A stretch of 64,000 nt of DNA from Mesorhizobium sp. B2-1-1 (GTDB taxonomy: Bacteria; Pseudomonadota; Alphaproteobacteria; Rhizobiales; Rhizobiaceae), in assembly GCF_006442975.2 (NCBI RefSeq), contig NZ_CP083954.1, forward strand, positions 496,001-560,000, in the 5' to 3' direction. Under the pieces are notes generated by a model. That model was not told the origin of the DNA. It saw only the letters and a program-made list of their open reading frames with translations, and did not search any database. Of this stretch, positions 31,119 through 39,655 are shown one piece after another; the first letter of the stretch is position 1; each line of letters begins with the position of its first letter. Made by a program: the position numbers and the translations under genes.

Positions 31119-32077
31119 GCGAGACCTCGCCGGCAAAAGCCTACGGCTTGCATCTCGGCGTCATCGCGCTGCTTTTTGTCCTGAGCTTCGTGCTGCCGGA
31201 CTATCATCACGGCCTCGTCGCCCGCATCATGGTGCTGGCGGTCTTCGCCATGGGCTACAACATGCTGTTCGGCTATGTCGGCCTGCTCAGTCTCGGTCAT
31301 GCCATGTTCTTTGCCGCCGGCCTCTACGGCGCCGGCCTTGCCGTCATCCAGCTTGGCTGGAGCGTGCCGGCGGCTTTGTTGAGCGGCATCGCCTGCGGCG
31401 CGGTGCTGGCACTGGTGATCGGGCTGCTGGCGCTGCGTACCACGGGCGTCGCCTTCATGATCGTCACCATGATGTTCGCGCAGGTCTTTTACCTCCTCAT
31501 CCTCTATTTTGCCGCGTGGACCGGCGGCGACCAGGGCATGGTGGTGCCGCAGCCGGCACGCGTCCTGAGTTTCGGCGCGACGTCGCTCGATCTCACCAAT
31601 CCGACGGTGCGCTACATGAGCGCGCTGGCGCTGTTCTCGCTCGTGCTTCTGGTCACACTGGCCGTCGTCCGCTCCCGATACGGCCGCGTGCTGGTTGCCA
31701 TCCGCGAGAACGAGGAACGGACCAAAATGCTGGGGTACGACACCTTCTCCAACAAGCTCGCCGCCGTGGTCGTCTCCGGCGCCATCTGCGCGGCGTCGGG
31801 CGCTGCCTATGCGCTGCTGTTCGGCTATGTCGGCTCGAGCTTCGCCTCGGTACAGTACTCGATCCTGCCGCTGCTGTGGGTGCTGCTCGGCGGCGCCGCC
31901 ACCACGCTCGGACCGCTGATCGGCACGCTGTTCATGTACTATGTCATCGACGTCACCAGCGGCTTCACCTCCGCCTACCTGTTGATCGTCGGCGTCGCGT
32001 TGATCCTGCTGGTGCTGTTCTTCCCGAAAGGCATTCTGGGCAGCATCCGGCAGCGCTGGCTCGGATGGCTGCCATGA
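31115..32077 (+). CDS. Branched-chain-type ABC transporter permease (LivM-like)
   Basis: 320 residues, about nine to ten transmembrane helices. LivM features: MGYNMLFGYVGLLSLGHAMFF (about 45-65) and the loop AIRENEERTKMLGYDTFSNKL (about 195-215). Coupled on both sides by ATGA overlaps. Forms the channel with the LivH-like protein. Confidence 0.92.
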   Translation: MSETSPAKAYGLHLGVIALLFVLSFVLPDYHHGLVARIMVLAVFAMGYNMLFGYVGLLSLGHAMFFAAGLYGAGLAVIQLGWSVPAALLSGIACGAVLALVIGLLALRTTGVAFMIVTMMFAQVFYLLILYFAAWTGGDQGMVVPQPARVLSFGATSLDLTNPTVRYMSALALFSLVLLVTLAVVRSRYGRVLVAIRENEERTKMLGYDTFSNKLAAVVVSGAICAASGAAYALLFGYVGSSFASVQYSILPLLWVLLGGAATTLGPLIGTLFMYYVIDVTSGFTSAYLLIVGVALILLVLFFPKGILGSIRQRWLGWLP

Positions 32078-32799
32078 CGCCGCTTCTGACCACCAAAGGC
32101 CTGTCGCGCAATTTCGGCGGCCTGCGCGCCGTCGACAGCGTCGATTTCACCTTGGTGCCGGGCGAAATCCGCGCCGTCATCGGCCCCAACGGTGCCGGGA
32201 AGACCACTTTCGTCAGCCTGATCAGCGGCCGAATCCCGCCCTCGTCCGGATCGATCGTTTTCGACGGCTCCGACATCACCGGCCTGCCGGCCTATGTCAG
32301 GGTCCGCCAAGGCATTGCCTACACGTTCCAGATCACCAGCATCTATGCCAACCTGTCCGTTTACGCCAACGTCGCGCTGCCCGTGCAACTGACGCTACGG
32401 CATGGCCATTCCAAGAGCGCGATACAGGCCGCTGTCATGTCGGCGCTCGCACGCACCGGGCTGGCCGACCGCGCCCATATGCCGGCCGGTCAATTGTCCT
32501 ATGGCCACCAGCGCCTGCTGGAGGTGGCGATGGGCCTGGCGCTGAAGCCGCGCCTGCTGATCCTCGACGAGCCGACGCAGGGGCTCGCCGACAGCGAGAT
32601 CGACAATTTCATCGGCCTGGTGCGCGAGATCGCCAGGAACGCCACCGTGCTCCTCATCGAGCACAACATGCCTGTCGTCATGCAGCTTGCCGACCGCATC
32701 ACCGTTTTCAACGCCGGCAAGATCCTGGCAGAGGGCACGCCGGAGGCGATCCGCGAAGATGCGGCGGTGCAGGAAGCCTATCTGGGGACCGCCCTATGA
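32074..32799 (+). CDS. Branched-chain-type ABC transporter ATPase (LivG-like)
   Basis: 241 residues from ATG 32074, overlapping the LivM-like stop; ATG 32065 is an in-frame alternative. Walker A GPNGAGKTT (about 34-42). The signature is LSYGHQ (about 136-141) instead of LSGGQ, a variant known in LivG-like proteins of urea/amide transporters. Walker B LLILDEP (about 156-162), then the LivG-type IEHNM. Confidence 0.92.
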   Translation: MTPLLTTKGLSRNFGGLRAVDSVDFTLVPGEIRAVIGPNGAGKTTFVSLISGRIPPSSGSIVFDGSDITGLPAYVRVRQGIAYTFQITSIYANLSVYANVALPVQLTLRHGHSKSAIQAAVMSALARTGLADRAHMPAGQLSYGHQRLLEVAMGLALKPRLLILDEPTQGLADSEIDNFIGLVREIARNATVLLIEHNMPVVMQLADRITVFNAGKILAEGTPEAIREDAAVQEAYLGTAL

Positions 32800-33518
32800 C
32801 CGAGACGAGCAAGACGCAAGCGTTGCGAATCGCGGGACTGGACTGCTTCTACGGCGAGGTTCAGGTGCTCTATGGGCTCGACCTGGCGCTGAACAAGGGC
32901 GAGGTGCTGTGCCTGTTCGGCCGCAACGGCGCCGGCAAGACGACGACGCTGAAAGCCATCATGGGGCTGGTCCGGGCGAGTGCCGGTTCGATCAGCCTCG
33001 CAGGCCAGGAATTGACCGGTCTGGCCGCCCACGAGGTGCCTAAAGCCGGCATTGCCTATGTGCCGCAAGGCAGGCGGCTGTTCGCCGAAATGACGGTGGC
33101 GGAGAACATCGAGATCGGGCTGATGGCGCGCGGCAAGGGGAAGGCCGTGCGCGAAAACGTGCTCAACCTGTTCCCGCTGCTGCGCCAGCGGCTCAGGCAG
33201 CGCTCGGGCACCTTGTCGGGCGGCGAGCAGCAGATGCTGGCCATGGCACGCGCGCTCTGCCTGGAACCGCAGGTGCTACTGCTCGACGAGCCGACCGAAG
33301 GGCTGATGCCGTCGATGATCGCAAAAATCCGCGAGACGGTGGCCAAGCTGCGCGAACGGGGCGTTTCCACCATCCTGGTGGAGCAGCGGGTCGATGCCGT
33401 GCTGTCGGTCGCCGACCGCGTCGCCTTCATCGAGAATGGCCGCAACCGCGAGACGGTCGACGTAGAGGCGTTGCGCGCCGACCCGTCGGCGGTCAGGCGC
33501 TATGTCGGCGTAGGCTGA
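32796..33518 (+). CDS. Branched-chain-type ABC transporter ATPase (LivF-like)
   Basis: 240 residues. Walker A GRNGAGKTT (about 42-50), YVPQGRRLFAEMTVAENI (about 88-105) typical of LivF, signature LSGGEQQ (about 143-149), Walker B LLLDEPTEGL (about 165-174). Last gene of the LivKHMGF-type operon; convergent with the antiporter gene 48 bp further on. Confidence 0.93.
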   Translation: MTETSKTQALRIAGLDCFYGEVQVLYGLDLALNKGEVLCLFGRNGAGKTTTLKAIMGLVRASAGSISLAGQELTGLAAHEVPKAGIAYVPQGRRLFAEMTVAENIEIGLMARGKGKAVRENVLNLFPLLRQRLRQRSGTLSGGEQQMLAMARALCLEPQVLLLDEPTEGLMPSMIAKIRETVAKLRERGVSTILVEQRVDAVLSVADRVAFIENGRNRETVDVEALRADPSAVRRYVGVG

Positions 33519-33566
33519 GGATTTGCCCTCCCCTGTGGAAGGTAAGGGCCTGGCGTCCTCGCCGGC

Positions 33567-35015
33567 TCACCCGAAGAACAGGAAGCCCGCCATCAAGAAC
33601 GTGGGGATCAGCACCGCGCCCGACCACGCCATGTAGCCGAAAAAACCCGGCATGTTCACGCCGCGGTGCCGGGCAATGGCGTAGACCATGAAGTTCGGCG
33701 CGTTGCCGATATAGGTGTTGGCGCCCATGAACACCGCACCCGCCGAGATCGCCGCCAAGGTCGAAGCGAGCTCCGTCATCAGATGCCGGGGAGCGCCGCC
33801 GGCCAGCTCGAAGAACACCAGGTAGGTCGGAGCGTTATCCAGGAAGGACGACAGCGCTCCGGTCAGCCAGAAATAGGCGAGATCGTTGGGCATGCCCTGC
33901 GCTGACGTGACGAGCGCGACCAGCGGCGCCAGCGCGCCTTCGTGGCCGGCCCTCAGGATGGCGACGACGGGCACGATGCAGACGAAGATGCCGGCGAACA
34001 GTTTCGCCACTTCCGCGATCGGCCCCCAGTTGAAACCGTTCGCCTGCCGATACTCCTTGCGCGAGACGGCCAGCGAAACGAAGGCAAGCGCCAGGATGAC
34101 GACATCGCGCACAAGGTTCTGCAACTCGAGGTCCACCCCCTGAATGGAAAGACTGATGCCGGGCTTCCATGTGGCCGAAAGCAGGATCGCACCGATCACG
34201 CCGGCCAGCAGCGGCAGGTTGGGCAGGCCGCGGATGCGCACTTTCGTGTCCGGCGTCGGGTCCTTGATCTTTGGCGCGCCCATTTCGCGGCGATGCAGCG
34301 TGGTGTCGATCGCCAGGAAGACGGCGAGCACGACGACGCTGACGAACAGGGTCTCGCGCCAGAGGTTGGCGGTGGTCCAGAAGAAATCGACGCCGCGCAG
34401 GAAGCCGACGAACAGCGGCGGGTCGCCGAGCGGCGTCAGCGAACCGCCGATGTTGGACACCAGGAAGATGAAGAAGATGATGACATGGGCGTTGAACGGC
34501 CGGTTGTCATTGGCGCGGATGAGCGGCCGGATAAGGATCATCGAGGCGCCGGTAGTGCCGATGACGGAAGCGAGCAGGGCGCCGATGAGCAGCAGCCCGG
34601 CATTGACCAATGGCGTGCCGTGGATGTTGCCGGCCACGAGAATGCCGCCCGAAATGGTGAACAGCGCGAACAGGAGAATGATGAACGACATGTATTCGGT
34701 GAGCAGCGCATGCAGCACCGCTTCCGTTGCCACCGTCGTGCCGAAGGCCGATGCGAGCGGCACCACCACGAGAGCCGCCCAAAATGCAGCAATCTTGCCG
34801 TAATGATGCTCCCAGACATGGTTGAAAAGCAGCGGTCCCGTGGCGATCGAAAGCAACAGCCCGGCAAAGGGCAGCGCCCACCACAGCGACATCGTCCGGC
34901 CTGGCAGGCCGTGCTCTTCCGCGGCGAAGGCCGTTCCCGGTAACAGCATCGCGACAGCCACCACGGCACTTGCCGTCAAAGCCGTCGCCCCTATCGACCC
35001 CTTCTCTTCTCCCAC
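33567..35015 (-). CDS. Sodium:proton antiporter, NhaD-like
   Basis: 482 residues. An N-terminal signal-like segment (ALTASAVVAVAMLLPGTAFA, about 11-30) is followed by about twelve transmembrane helices. SNIGGSLTPLGDPPLFVGFL (about 187-206) and SFLDNAPTYLVF (about 390-401) are the two ion-translocation motifs of the NhaD/ion transporter superfamily. The start is taken as GTG 35015; its ribosome binding site is weak, and TTG codons slightly downstream are possible. Located 7 bp after pncA on the same strand, so co-transcribed. Confidence 0.83.
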   Translation of the reverse strand: MGEEKGSIGATALTASAVVAVAMLLPGTAFAAEEHGLPGRTMSLWWALPFAGLLLSIATGPLLFNHVWEHHYGKIAAFWAALVVVPLASAFGTTVATEAVLHALLTEYMSFIILLFALFTISGGILVAGNIHGTPLVNAGLLLIGALLASVIGTTGASMILIRPLIRANDNRPFNAHVIIFFIFLVSNIGGSLTPLGDPPLFVGFLRGVDFFWTTANLWRETLFVSVVVLAVFLAIDTTLHRREMGAPKIKDPTPDTKVRIRGLPNLPLLAGVIGAILLSATWKPGISLSIQGVDLELQNLVRDVVILALAFVSLAVSRKEYRQANGFNWGPIAEVAKLFAGIFVCIVPVVAILRAGHEGALAPLVALVTSAQGMPNDLAYFWLTGALSSFLDNAPTYLVFFELAGGAPRHLMTELASTLAAISAGAVFMGANTYIGNAPNFMVYAIARHRGVNMPGFFGYMAWSGAVLIPTFLMAGFLFFG

Positions 35016-35022
35016 GATGAGG

Positions 35023-35637
35023 TCAGTCCGCCGCGTGGTCTTCGAGCGTCACGCCTGCTTGGCGCATCCTTGCCAACATCGTCTCGACCGAACCGTTGAG
35101 GTCGATCCCGCGGCAGGCATCGAGCCTGACAGTGGTCCTGAACCCCTGCTTGACCGCGTCGAGCGCCGAGAAGGCGACGCAGAAATCGGTCGCTAGGCCG
35201 ACCAGGGTCAGACTGTCGATGCCGCGCTCCCTGAGATAGCCGGCAAGGCCGGTCGGCGTCGTGTGGTCGTTCTCGAAGAAGGCCGAATAGCTGTCGATAT
35301 CAGGCCGAAATCCCTTGCGGATGACGAGCTCGGCCTTGGTCCAGGCAAGACCCGAGTGAAAATCCGAGCCGAGGCTGCCCTGGATACAATGGTCAGGCCA
35401 CAATGTCTGCTGGCCGTAGGGCATCTCGATGGTTTCAAAAGGCTGGGCGCCTGGATGGCTTGAGGCAAAGCTCGAATGGCCGGCTGGATGCCAGTCCTGC
35501 GTCAGCACGACATGATCGGTTCGCCGGATCAGGTCGTTGACCAGCGGCACGATCTCGTCGCCGCCGGTCACAGCCAACGCGCCGCCAGGGCAAAAGTCGT
35601 TCTGCAGGTCGATGACGACAAGCGCTTCTTCGGCCAT
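35023..35637 (-). CDS. pncA: Nicotinamidase/pyrazinamidase
   Basis: 204 residues from ATG 35637 (AGGAAGGA upstream); the longer open frame is rejected. Cys-hydrolase triad Asp10, Lys108 and Cys153 (in GLATDFCVAFSALD), metal-binding Asp48, His50 and His54 in TQDWHPAGHSS, and the cis-peptide segment before the Cys. Converts nicotinamide to nicotinate plus ammonia. It stands divergent from the operon containing the 6-hydroxynicotinate-reductase-like gene, so it could supply nicotinate both to pncB and to that operon. Confidence 0.95.
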   Translation of the reverse strand: MAEEALVVIDLQNDFCPGGALAVTGGDEIVPLVNDLIRRTDHVVLTQDWHPAGHSSFASSHPGAQPFETIEMPYGQQTLWPDHCIQGSLGSDFHSGLAWTKAELVIRKGFRPDIDSYSAFFENDHTTPTGLAGYLRERGIDSLTLVGLATDFCVAFSALDAVKQGFRTTVRLDACRGIDLNGSVETMLARMRQAGVTLEDHAAD

Positions 35638-35862
35638 GGGGTTCCTTCCTGTCGGTATCGGGCGCGGGCTCCCAAGGGGATCCCGGCGAAAGAAAGCCGC
35701 TGGCGCGACCGGAGGGAGAAACTTGACCAGATGGCGGGCCGCGTCAACCATTAGAGCGCCGGGCGCAACCCCGAACGCGCAAAGGGCGCCCCAGCACCTA
35801 GATTTTGCGGAGAACAAATGCGTGGCGGCGGCAGTCGTGCGGGTGCTGCGCAAACTCCGGCT

Positions 35863-35904
35863 TTGACAATTTCCGCCGACTTGATATCATTTGCATACGA
35901 ATGA
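35863..35904 (+). promoter_or_regulatory. Strong promoter with overlapping dyad before the Mo-hydroxylase operon
   Basis: The 332-bp gap 35638-35969 between pncA and the operon holds no gene. Within it TTGACA (35863-35868) and TATCAT (35885-35890) lie 16 bp apart, an excellent sigma-70 promoter. The dyad TCATTTGCATACGAATGA (35887-35904) has identical TCATT/AATGA ends and overlaps the -10, a classic repressor position. The size fits a MarR-family operator, and a MarR gene is the last gene of this operon. Binding by that protein is inference. I see no clear pncA promoter in the rest of the gap. Confidence 0.6.
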
Positions 35905-35969
35905 ATTTAAGCCGGGCCCGGACGCCGGCAAGTTCCCTCGGAAAGGCCCTTTTTCTGGGAAGGCAAAGC

Positions 35970-36833
35970 GTGATCCGTTACGCGAAACCCACCACGGTCG
36001 ACGAGGCGCTCGCCCTGCTTGGCGAAGCTTCGTGGCGCATCCTTGCCGGCGGCACCGACTTCTACCCGGCGCAAGGCAACAGGCCTTTCCGCGACAATGT
36101 GCTCGACATCAACGGGCTGGCCGCGCTGCGCGGCATTGCGGAAACGGAAACGCACTGGCAGATCGGGGCGCGCACCAGCTGGACCGATATCGTTCGCCAT
36201 CCCTTGCCGCCGGCCTTCGATGCGCTGAAAGCGGCCGCGCGGGAGGTCGGGTCCGTTCAGATCCAGAATGTCGCCTCGATCGCCGGCAATCTCTGCAACG
36301 CTTCGCCGGCCGCGGATGGCGTGCCGGCGCTGCTGGTGCTCGACGCCGAGATAGAACTGCGCTCGGCGCAAGCGGTGCGCCACCTGCCGCTCCGGGAATT
36401 CATCCTCGGCAATCGCCGCACGGACCTGCGGCCCGGCGAGATGGTAACCGCCATCCGCGTGCCGAAAGCGGCCGGCGCGGGTATGTCGGCTTTCGTCAAG
36501 CTCGGCGCGCGGCGCTATCTCATCATCTCGATCGCCATGGTGGGGGCACGCCTGGTCGTGCAGGACGGCATCGTCGAGCAAGCGGCGGTCGCCGTCGGTT
36601 CCTGCTCGGCTGTTGCAAAGCGGCTCGGCGGGGTCGAGGCGGCCCTGCGCGGACTGGCGGCGGATCATGGGCTGGCCACAGCGGTCCTCGCCGCGCCGAT
36701 GGAAGAGCTGTCGCCGATCGGCGACGTGCGCGGCAGCGCCGAATACCGGCAGGACGCGGCGCGCGAAATCGTTGTCCGCGCCGTGCTGGCGGCGGCGGGG
36801 CCGGTGAATGGTGACAGGACGGCGGCGGCATGA
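35970..36833 (+). CDS. Xanthine dehydrogenase family protein, FAD-binding subunit
   Basis: 287 residues from GTG 35970, with GGAAGG upstream; ATG 35901 is in frame but lies in the promoter dyad region. FAD-binding PCMH-type domain: RILAGGTDFYPAQ (about 23-35) and IQNVASIAGNLCNASPAADG (about 97-116), which bind the pyrophosphate and isoalloxazine, then the CO dehydrogenase flavoprotein C-terminal domain. Passes electrons from the Mo centre via 2Fe-2S clusters to FAD. First gene of a six-gene operon; the stop overlaps the next start. Confidence 0.9.
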   Translation: MIRYAKPTTVDEALALLGEASWRILAGGTDFYPAQGNRPFRDNVLDINGLAALRGIAETETHWQIGARTSWTDIVRHPLPPAFDALKAAAREVGSVQIQNVASIAGNLCNASPAADGVPALLVLDAEIELRSAQAVRHLPLREFILGNRRTDLRPGEMVTAIRVPKAAGAGMSAFVKLGARRYLIISIAMVGARLVVQDGIVEQAAVAVGSCSAVAKRLGGVEAALRGLAADHGLATAVLAAPMEELSPIGDVRGSAEYRQDAAREIVVRAVLAAAGPVNGDRTAAA

Positions 36834-39655
36834 ACAAAGCACAGCCTGACATCAGCCAAGGTCGACCCGGCGGAGCCCTTTCCGACAGTGACGCAGGTCA
36901 GCCCGGCCTCGCACGCGCCGAGATTACCTTCGCGGTCAATGGCGCCGCCGTCTCGGTCAACGTGCCGCCGCTGCGCCGGCTGTCCTCGGTGCTGCGCGAC
37001 GAATTGCTGCTGACCGGGACCAAGGTCGGCTGCGACGCCGGCGACTGCGGCGCCTGCACGGTGCTGGTCGATGGCGATCCGGTCTGCGCCTGCCTGATGC
37101 CGGCGGCGTCGGCCGCCGGAGCGTCGGTAACGACGGTCGAAGGGCTCGCCAATGGCCGGCTGTCGGCACTACAGGCCTCCTTCCTGGCGCATGGTGCGGC
37201 GCAGTGCGGCATTTGCACGCCGGGCCTGCTGGTGGCGGCGACGGCCCTGCTGGACAAGAAAGCCAAGCCGAGCGAGATCGAAGTGCAGGACGCGCTTGGT
37301 GGTGTCCTCTGCCGTTGCACCGGGTACCGGAAGATCGTCGCTGCTGTGATGGATGCCTCCGCCCAGGCTGCAAGCCTGGATTTCCGTCTGCCTCGGTCCG
37401 GTCACGCCATTGGCTCCTCCCCGATCCGGCTCGATGGCGTGCCGAAGGTGACCGGCGGTGAGAAATTCGGCGGCGATTCGTTCCCGGCCGATGCGCTGGC
37501 GGTGCTGGTAATCCGCTCGCCGCACTACCATGCCAGCTTCGCCTTCGGCGACCTCGACGGCTGGGCAAAAGCTCGTCCCGGCATCGCCGGTATCTTCACG
37601 GCGGCCGATATCCCGGGAAAGAACTGTTTCGGCGTCATCGGTCCGTTCGCCGACCAGCCGGCTCTCGCCGAAGGCTTGGCGCGGTTTCGCGGCGAGGCGG
37701 TGGCGCTTGTTGCCGGCGAGCGCGAGGCGATGCTCGATCTCGACCTGTCGGATTTCCCGATCCGCTGGACCGAATTGCCACATCTGTTGCAGCCTTGCGA
37801 GGCACAGGCCGAAGGAGCGGCGCTGATCCATGCGAACCGCCCGGCCAACCTTCTGACCAAGGGCTTCGTCGAACGCGGCGATCCCGAGACGGCGCTTGCC
37901 GATGCCGCTGTCACCGTGACCGGTGCGATCGAGACGGCCTATGTCGAGCATGCCTATATCGAGCCGGAAGCCGGCCATGCCTATATGGATGGCGACATGC
38001 TGGTCGTCGTCGCCTGCACGCAGGCGCCCTATATGGACCGCGACGACACGGCGAAGGTGCTGGGCCTGCCCGTCGACAAGGTGCGCATCGTGCCGACCGC
38101 GACGGGCGGCGGTTTTGGTTCCAAACTCGACGTGTCCCTGCAACCGCTGATCGGCCTGGTGGCGATGAGGACCGGGCGGCCGGCGGCGCTTGCCTACACG
38201 CGCAATGAATCGATGATGTCGACCACCAAGCGCCACCCGGCGCAGATGCAAGCGACCATTGGCGCCGACGCCGAGGGCCATGTCACGGGCATGATTTTCT
38301 CAGGCGATTTCAACACCGGGGCGTACGCGAGCTGGGGACCGACCGTCGCCAACCGCGTGCCGGTGCATGCCTCGGGTCCCTATGCCACCCCGAACTACCG
38401 CGCGGAAGGCCGCGCCGTGCATACGCATGGGCCGATTTCCGGCGCTTTCCGGGGCTTCGGCGTGCCGCAGGCGACGATCATGCAGGAGACCTTGTACGAC
38501 GAGCTGGCCGGCAAGCTCGGCATCGACCGGCTCGACTTCCGCTTGAGAAACTGCCTTCGTAACGGATCCGAAACAGTCACCGGACAGAGACTGGAATCGG
38601 GCGTCGGCATTGCCGAATGCCTCGATGCCCTGCGGCCGCATTGGGCGCGTGCAGTGGCTGACGCGGATGCCTTCAACAGTGCCAACGTGGATAAAAAGCG
38701 CGGTGTCGGCATCGCCTCCTGCTGGTATGGCTGCGGCAACACCTCGCTGCCCAATCCATCGACCATCCGGGTCGGCATCGCGGCTTCAGGCGAGATCATC
38801 CTGCACCAGGGCGCGGTCGACATCGGCCAGGGCTCCAACACCGTCATCACGCAAATCTGCGCCGACGCGCTCGGCCTGCCCCTGGAAAGGTTCCGGCTGA
38901 AAAACGCCGACACCGCGATCACTCCCGATGCCGGCAAGACCTCGGCCTCGCGCCAGACCTTCGTCACCGGCAAGGCGGCCGAGAAGGCCGGCCGCGCCTT
39001 GCGCGAAAAAATCCTGCGCTTTGCCAATGTCTCGGAAAAAGCGTCGCTTCAGCTCGAAGGTCCGGCGATCGTCATCCGTGAGGGCGAGGCGGTCCGCCGT
39101 GTCGATCTTGGCACACTCGAAGCGGATATCTACGGCTTCGTCTTCCGCGCCGAGGAGACTTACGACCCGCCGACGCTGCCGCTCGACGCCAAGGGCCAGG
39201 GCAAGCCCTATGCGGTCTATGGTTACGGCGCGCAGATCGCCGAGCTCGAGGTCGACCTCAAGCTCGGCACGGTCAAGCTGGTCAAGATCACAGCCGCGCA
39301 CGATGTCGGCAAGGCGATCAACCCGCTGCTGGTCGAGGGTCAGATCGAGGGCGGCATCGCGCAAGGCATCGGCATGGCGCTGATGGAAGAGTATATTCCC
39401 GGCCGCACCGAGAATTTGCACGATTATCTCATTCCGACCATCGGCGACGTGCCGCCGATCGAGACGATATTGATCGAGGTGCCAGACCCGGAAGGGCCAT
39501 TCGGCGCCAAGGGCCTGGGCGAACATGTGCTGATCCCGACGGCGCCGGCGATCCTCAACGCCATCCGCCATGCCACTGGTGTGCTGGTCACCAGAGTTCC
39601 GGCGACGCCGGCCCGGATCCGCGCCGCCATCCGCGAGAAGGAGGCATGCCGATGA
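36830..39655 (+). CDS. Molybdenum hydroxylase, fused 2Fe-2S and molybdopterin-binding subunit
   Basis: 941 residues joining two subunits that are often separate. The plant-type 2Fe-2S domain has Cys68, 73, 76 and 88, and the second cluster domain Cys126, 129, 161 and 163. A linker leads to the Mo-binding chain (from about 195) with GGGFGSK (about 425-431), GAFRGFG (about 535-541), IGQGSNT and the C-terminal GAKGLGEH with the catalytic Glu. Hydroxylates a carbon next to nitrogen in an N-heterocycle or an aldehyde. Xanthine itself is not implied; given the downstream reductase gene, nicotinate or a similar ring is a candidate. Confidence 0.9.
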   Translation: MNKAQPDISQGRPGGALSDSDAGQPGLARAEITFAVNGAAVSVNVPPLRRLSSVLRDELLLTGTKVGCDAGDCGACTVLVDGDPVCACLMPAASAAGASVTTVEGLANGRLSALQASFLAHGAAQCGICTPGLLVAATALLDKKAKPSEIEVQDALGGVLCRCTGYRKIVAAVMDASAQAASLDFRLPRSGHAIGSSPIRLDGVPKVTGGEKFGGDSFPADALAVLVIRSPHYHASFAFGDLDGWAKARPGIAGIFTAADIPGKNCFGVIGPFADQPALAEGLARFRGEAVALVAGEREAMLDLDLSDFPIRWTELPHLLQPCEAQAEGAALIHANRPANLLTKGFVERGDPETALADAAVTVTGAIETAYVEHAYIEPEAGHAYMDGDMLVVVACTQAPYMDRDDTAKVLGLPVDKVRIVPTATGGGFGSKLDVSLQPLIGLVAMRTGRPAALAYTRNESMMSTTKRHPAQMQATIGADAEGHVTGMIFSGDFNTGAYASWGPTVANRVPVHASGPYATPNYRAEGRAVHTHGPISGAFRGFGVPQATIMQETLYDELAGKLGIDRLDFRLRNCLRNGSETVTGQRLESGVGIAECLDALRPHWARAVADADAFNSANVDKKRGVGIASCWYGCGNTSLPNPSTIRVGIAASGEIILHQGAVDIGQGSNTVITQICADALGLPLERFRLKNADTAITPDAGKTSASRQTFVTGKAAEKAGRALREKILRFANVSEKASLQLEGPAIVIREGEAVRRVDLGTLEADIYGFVFRAEETYDPPTLPLDAKGQGKPYAVYGYGAQIAELEVDLKLGTVKLVKITAAHDVGKAINPLLVEGQIEGGIAQGIGMALMEEYIPGRTENLHDYLIPTIGDVPPIETILIEVPDPEGPFGAKGLGEHVLIPTAPAILNAIRHATGVLVTRVPATPARIRAAIREKEACR

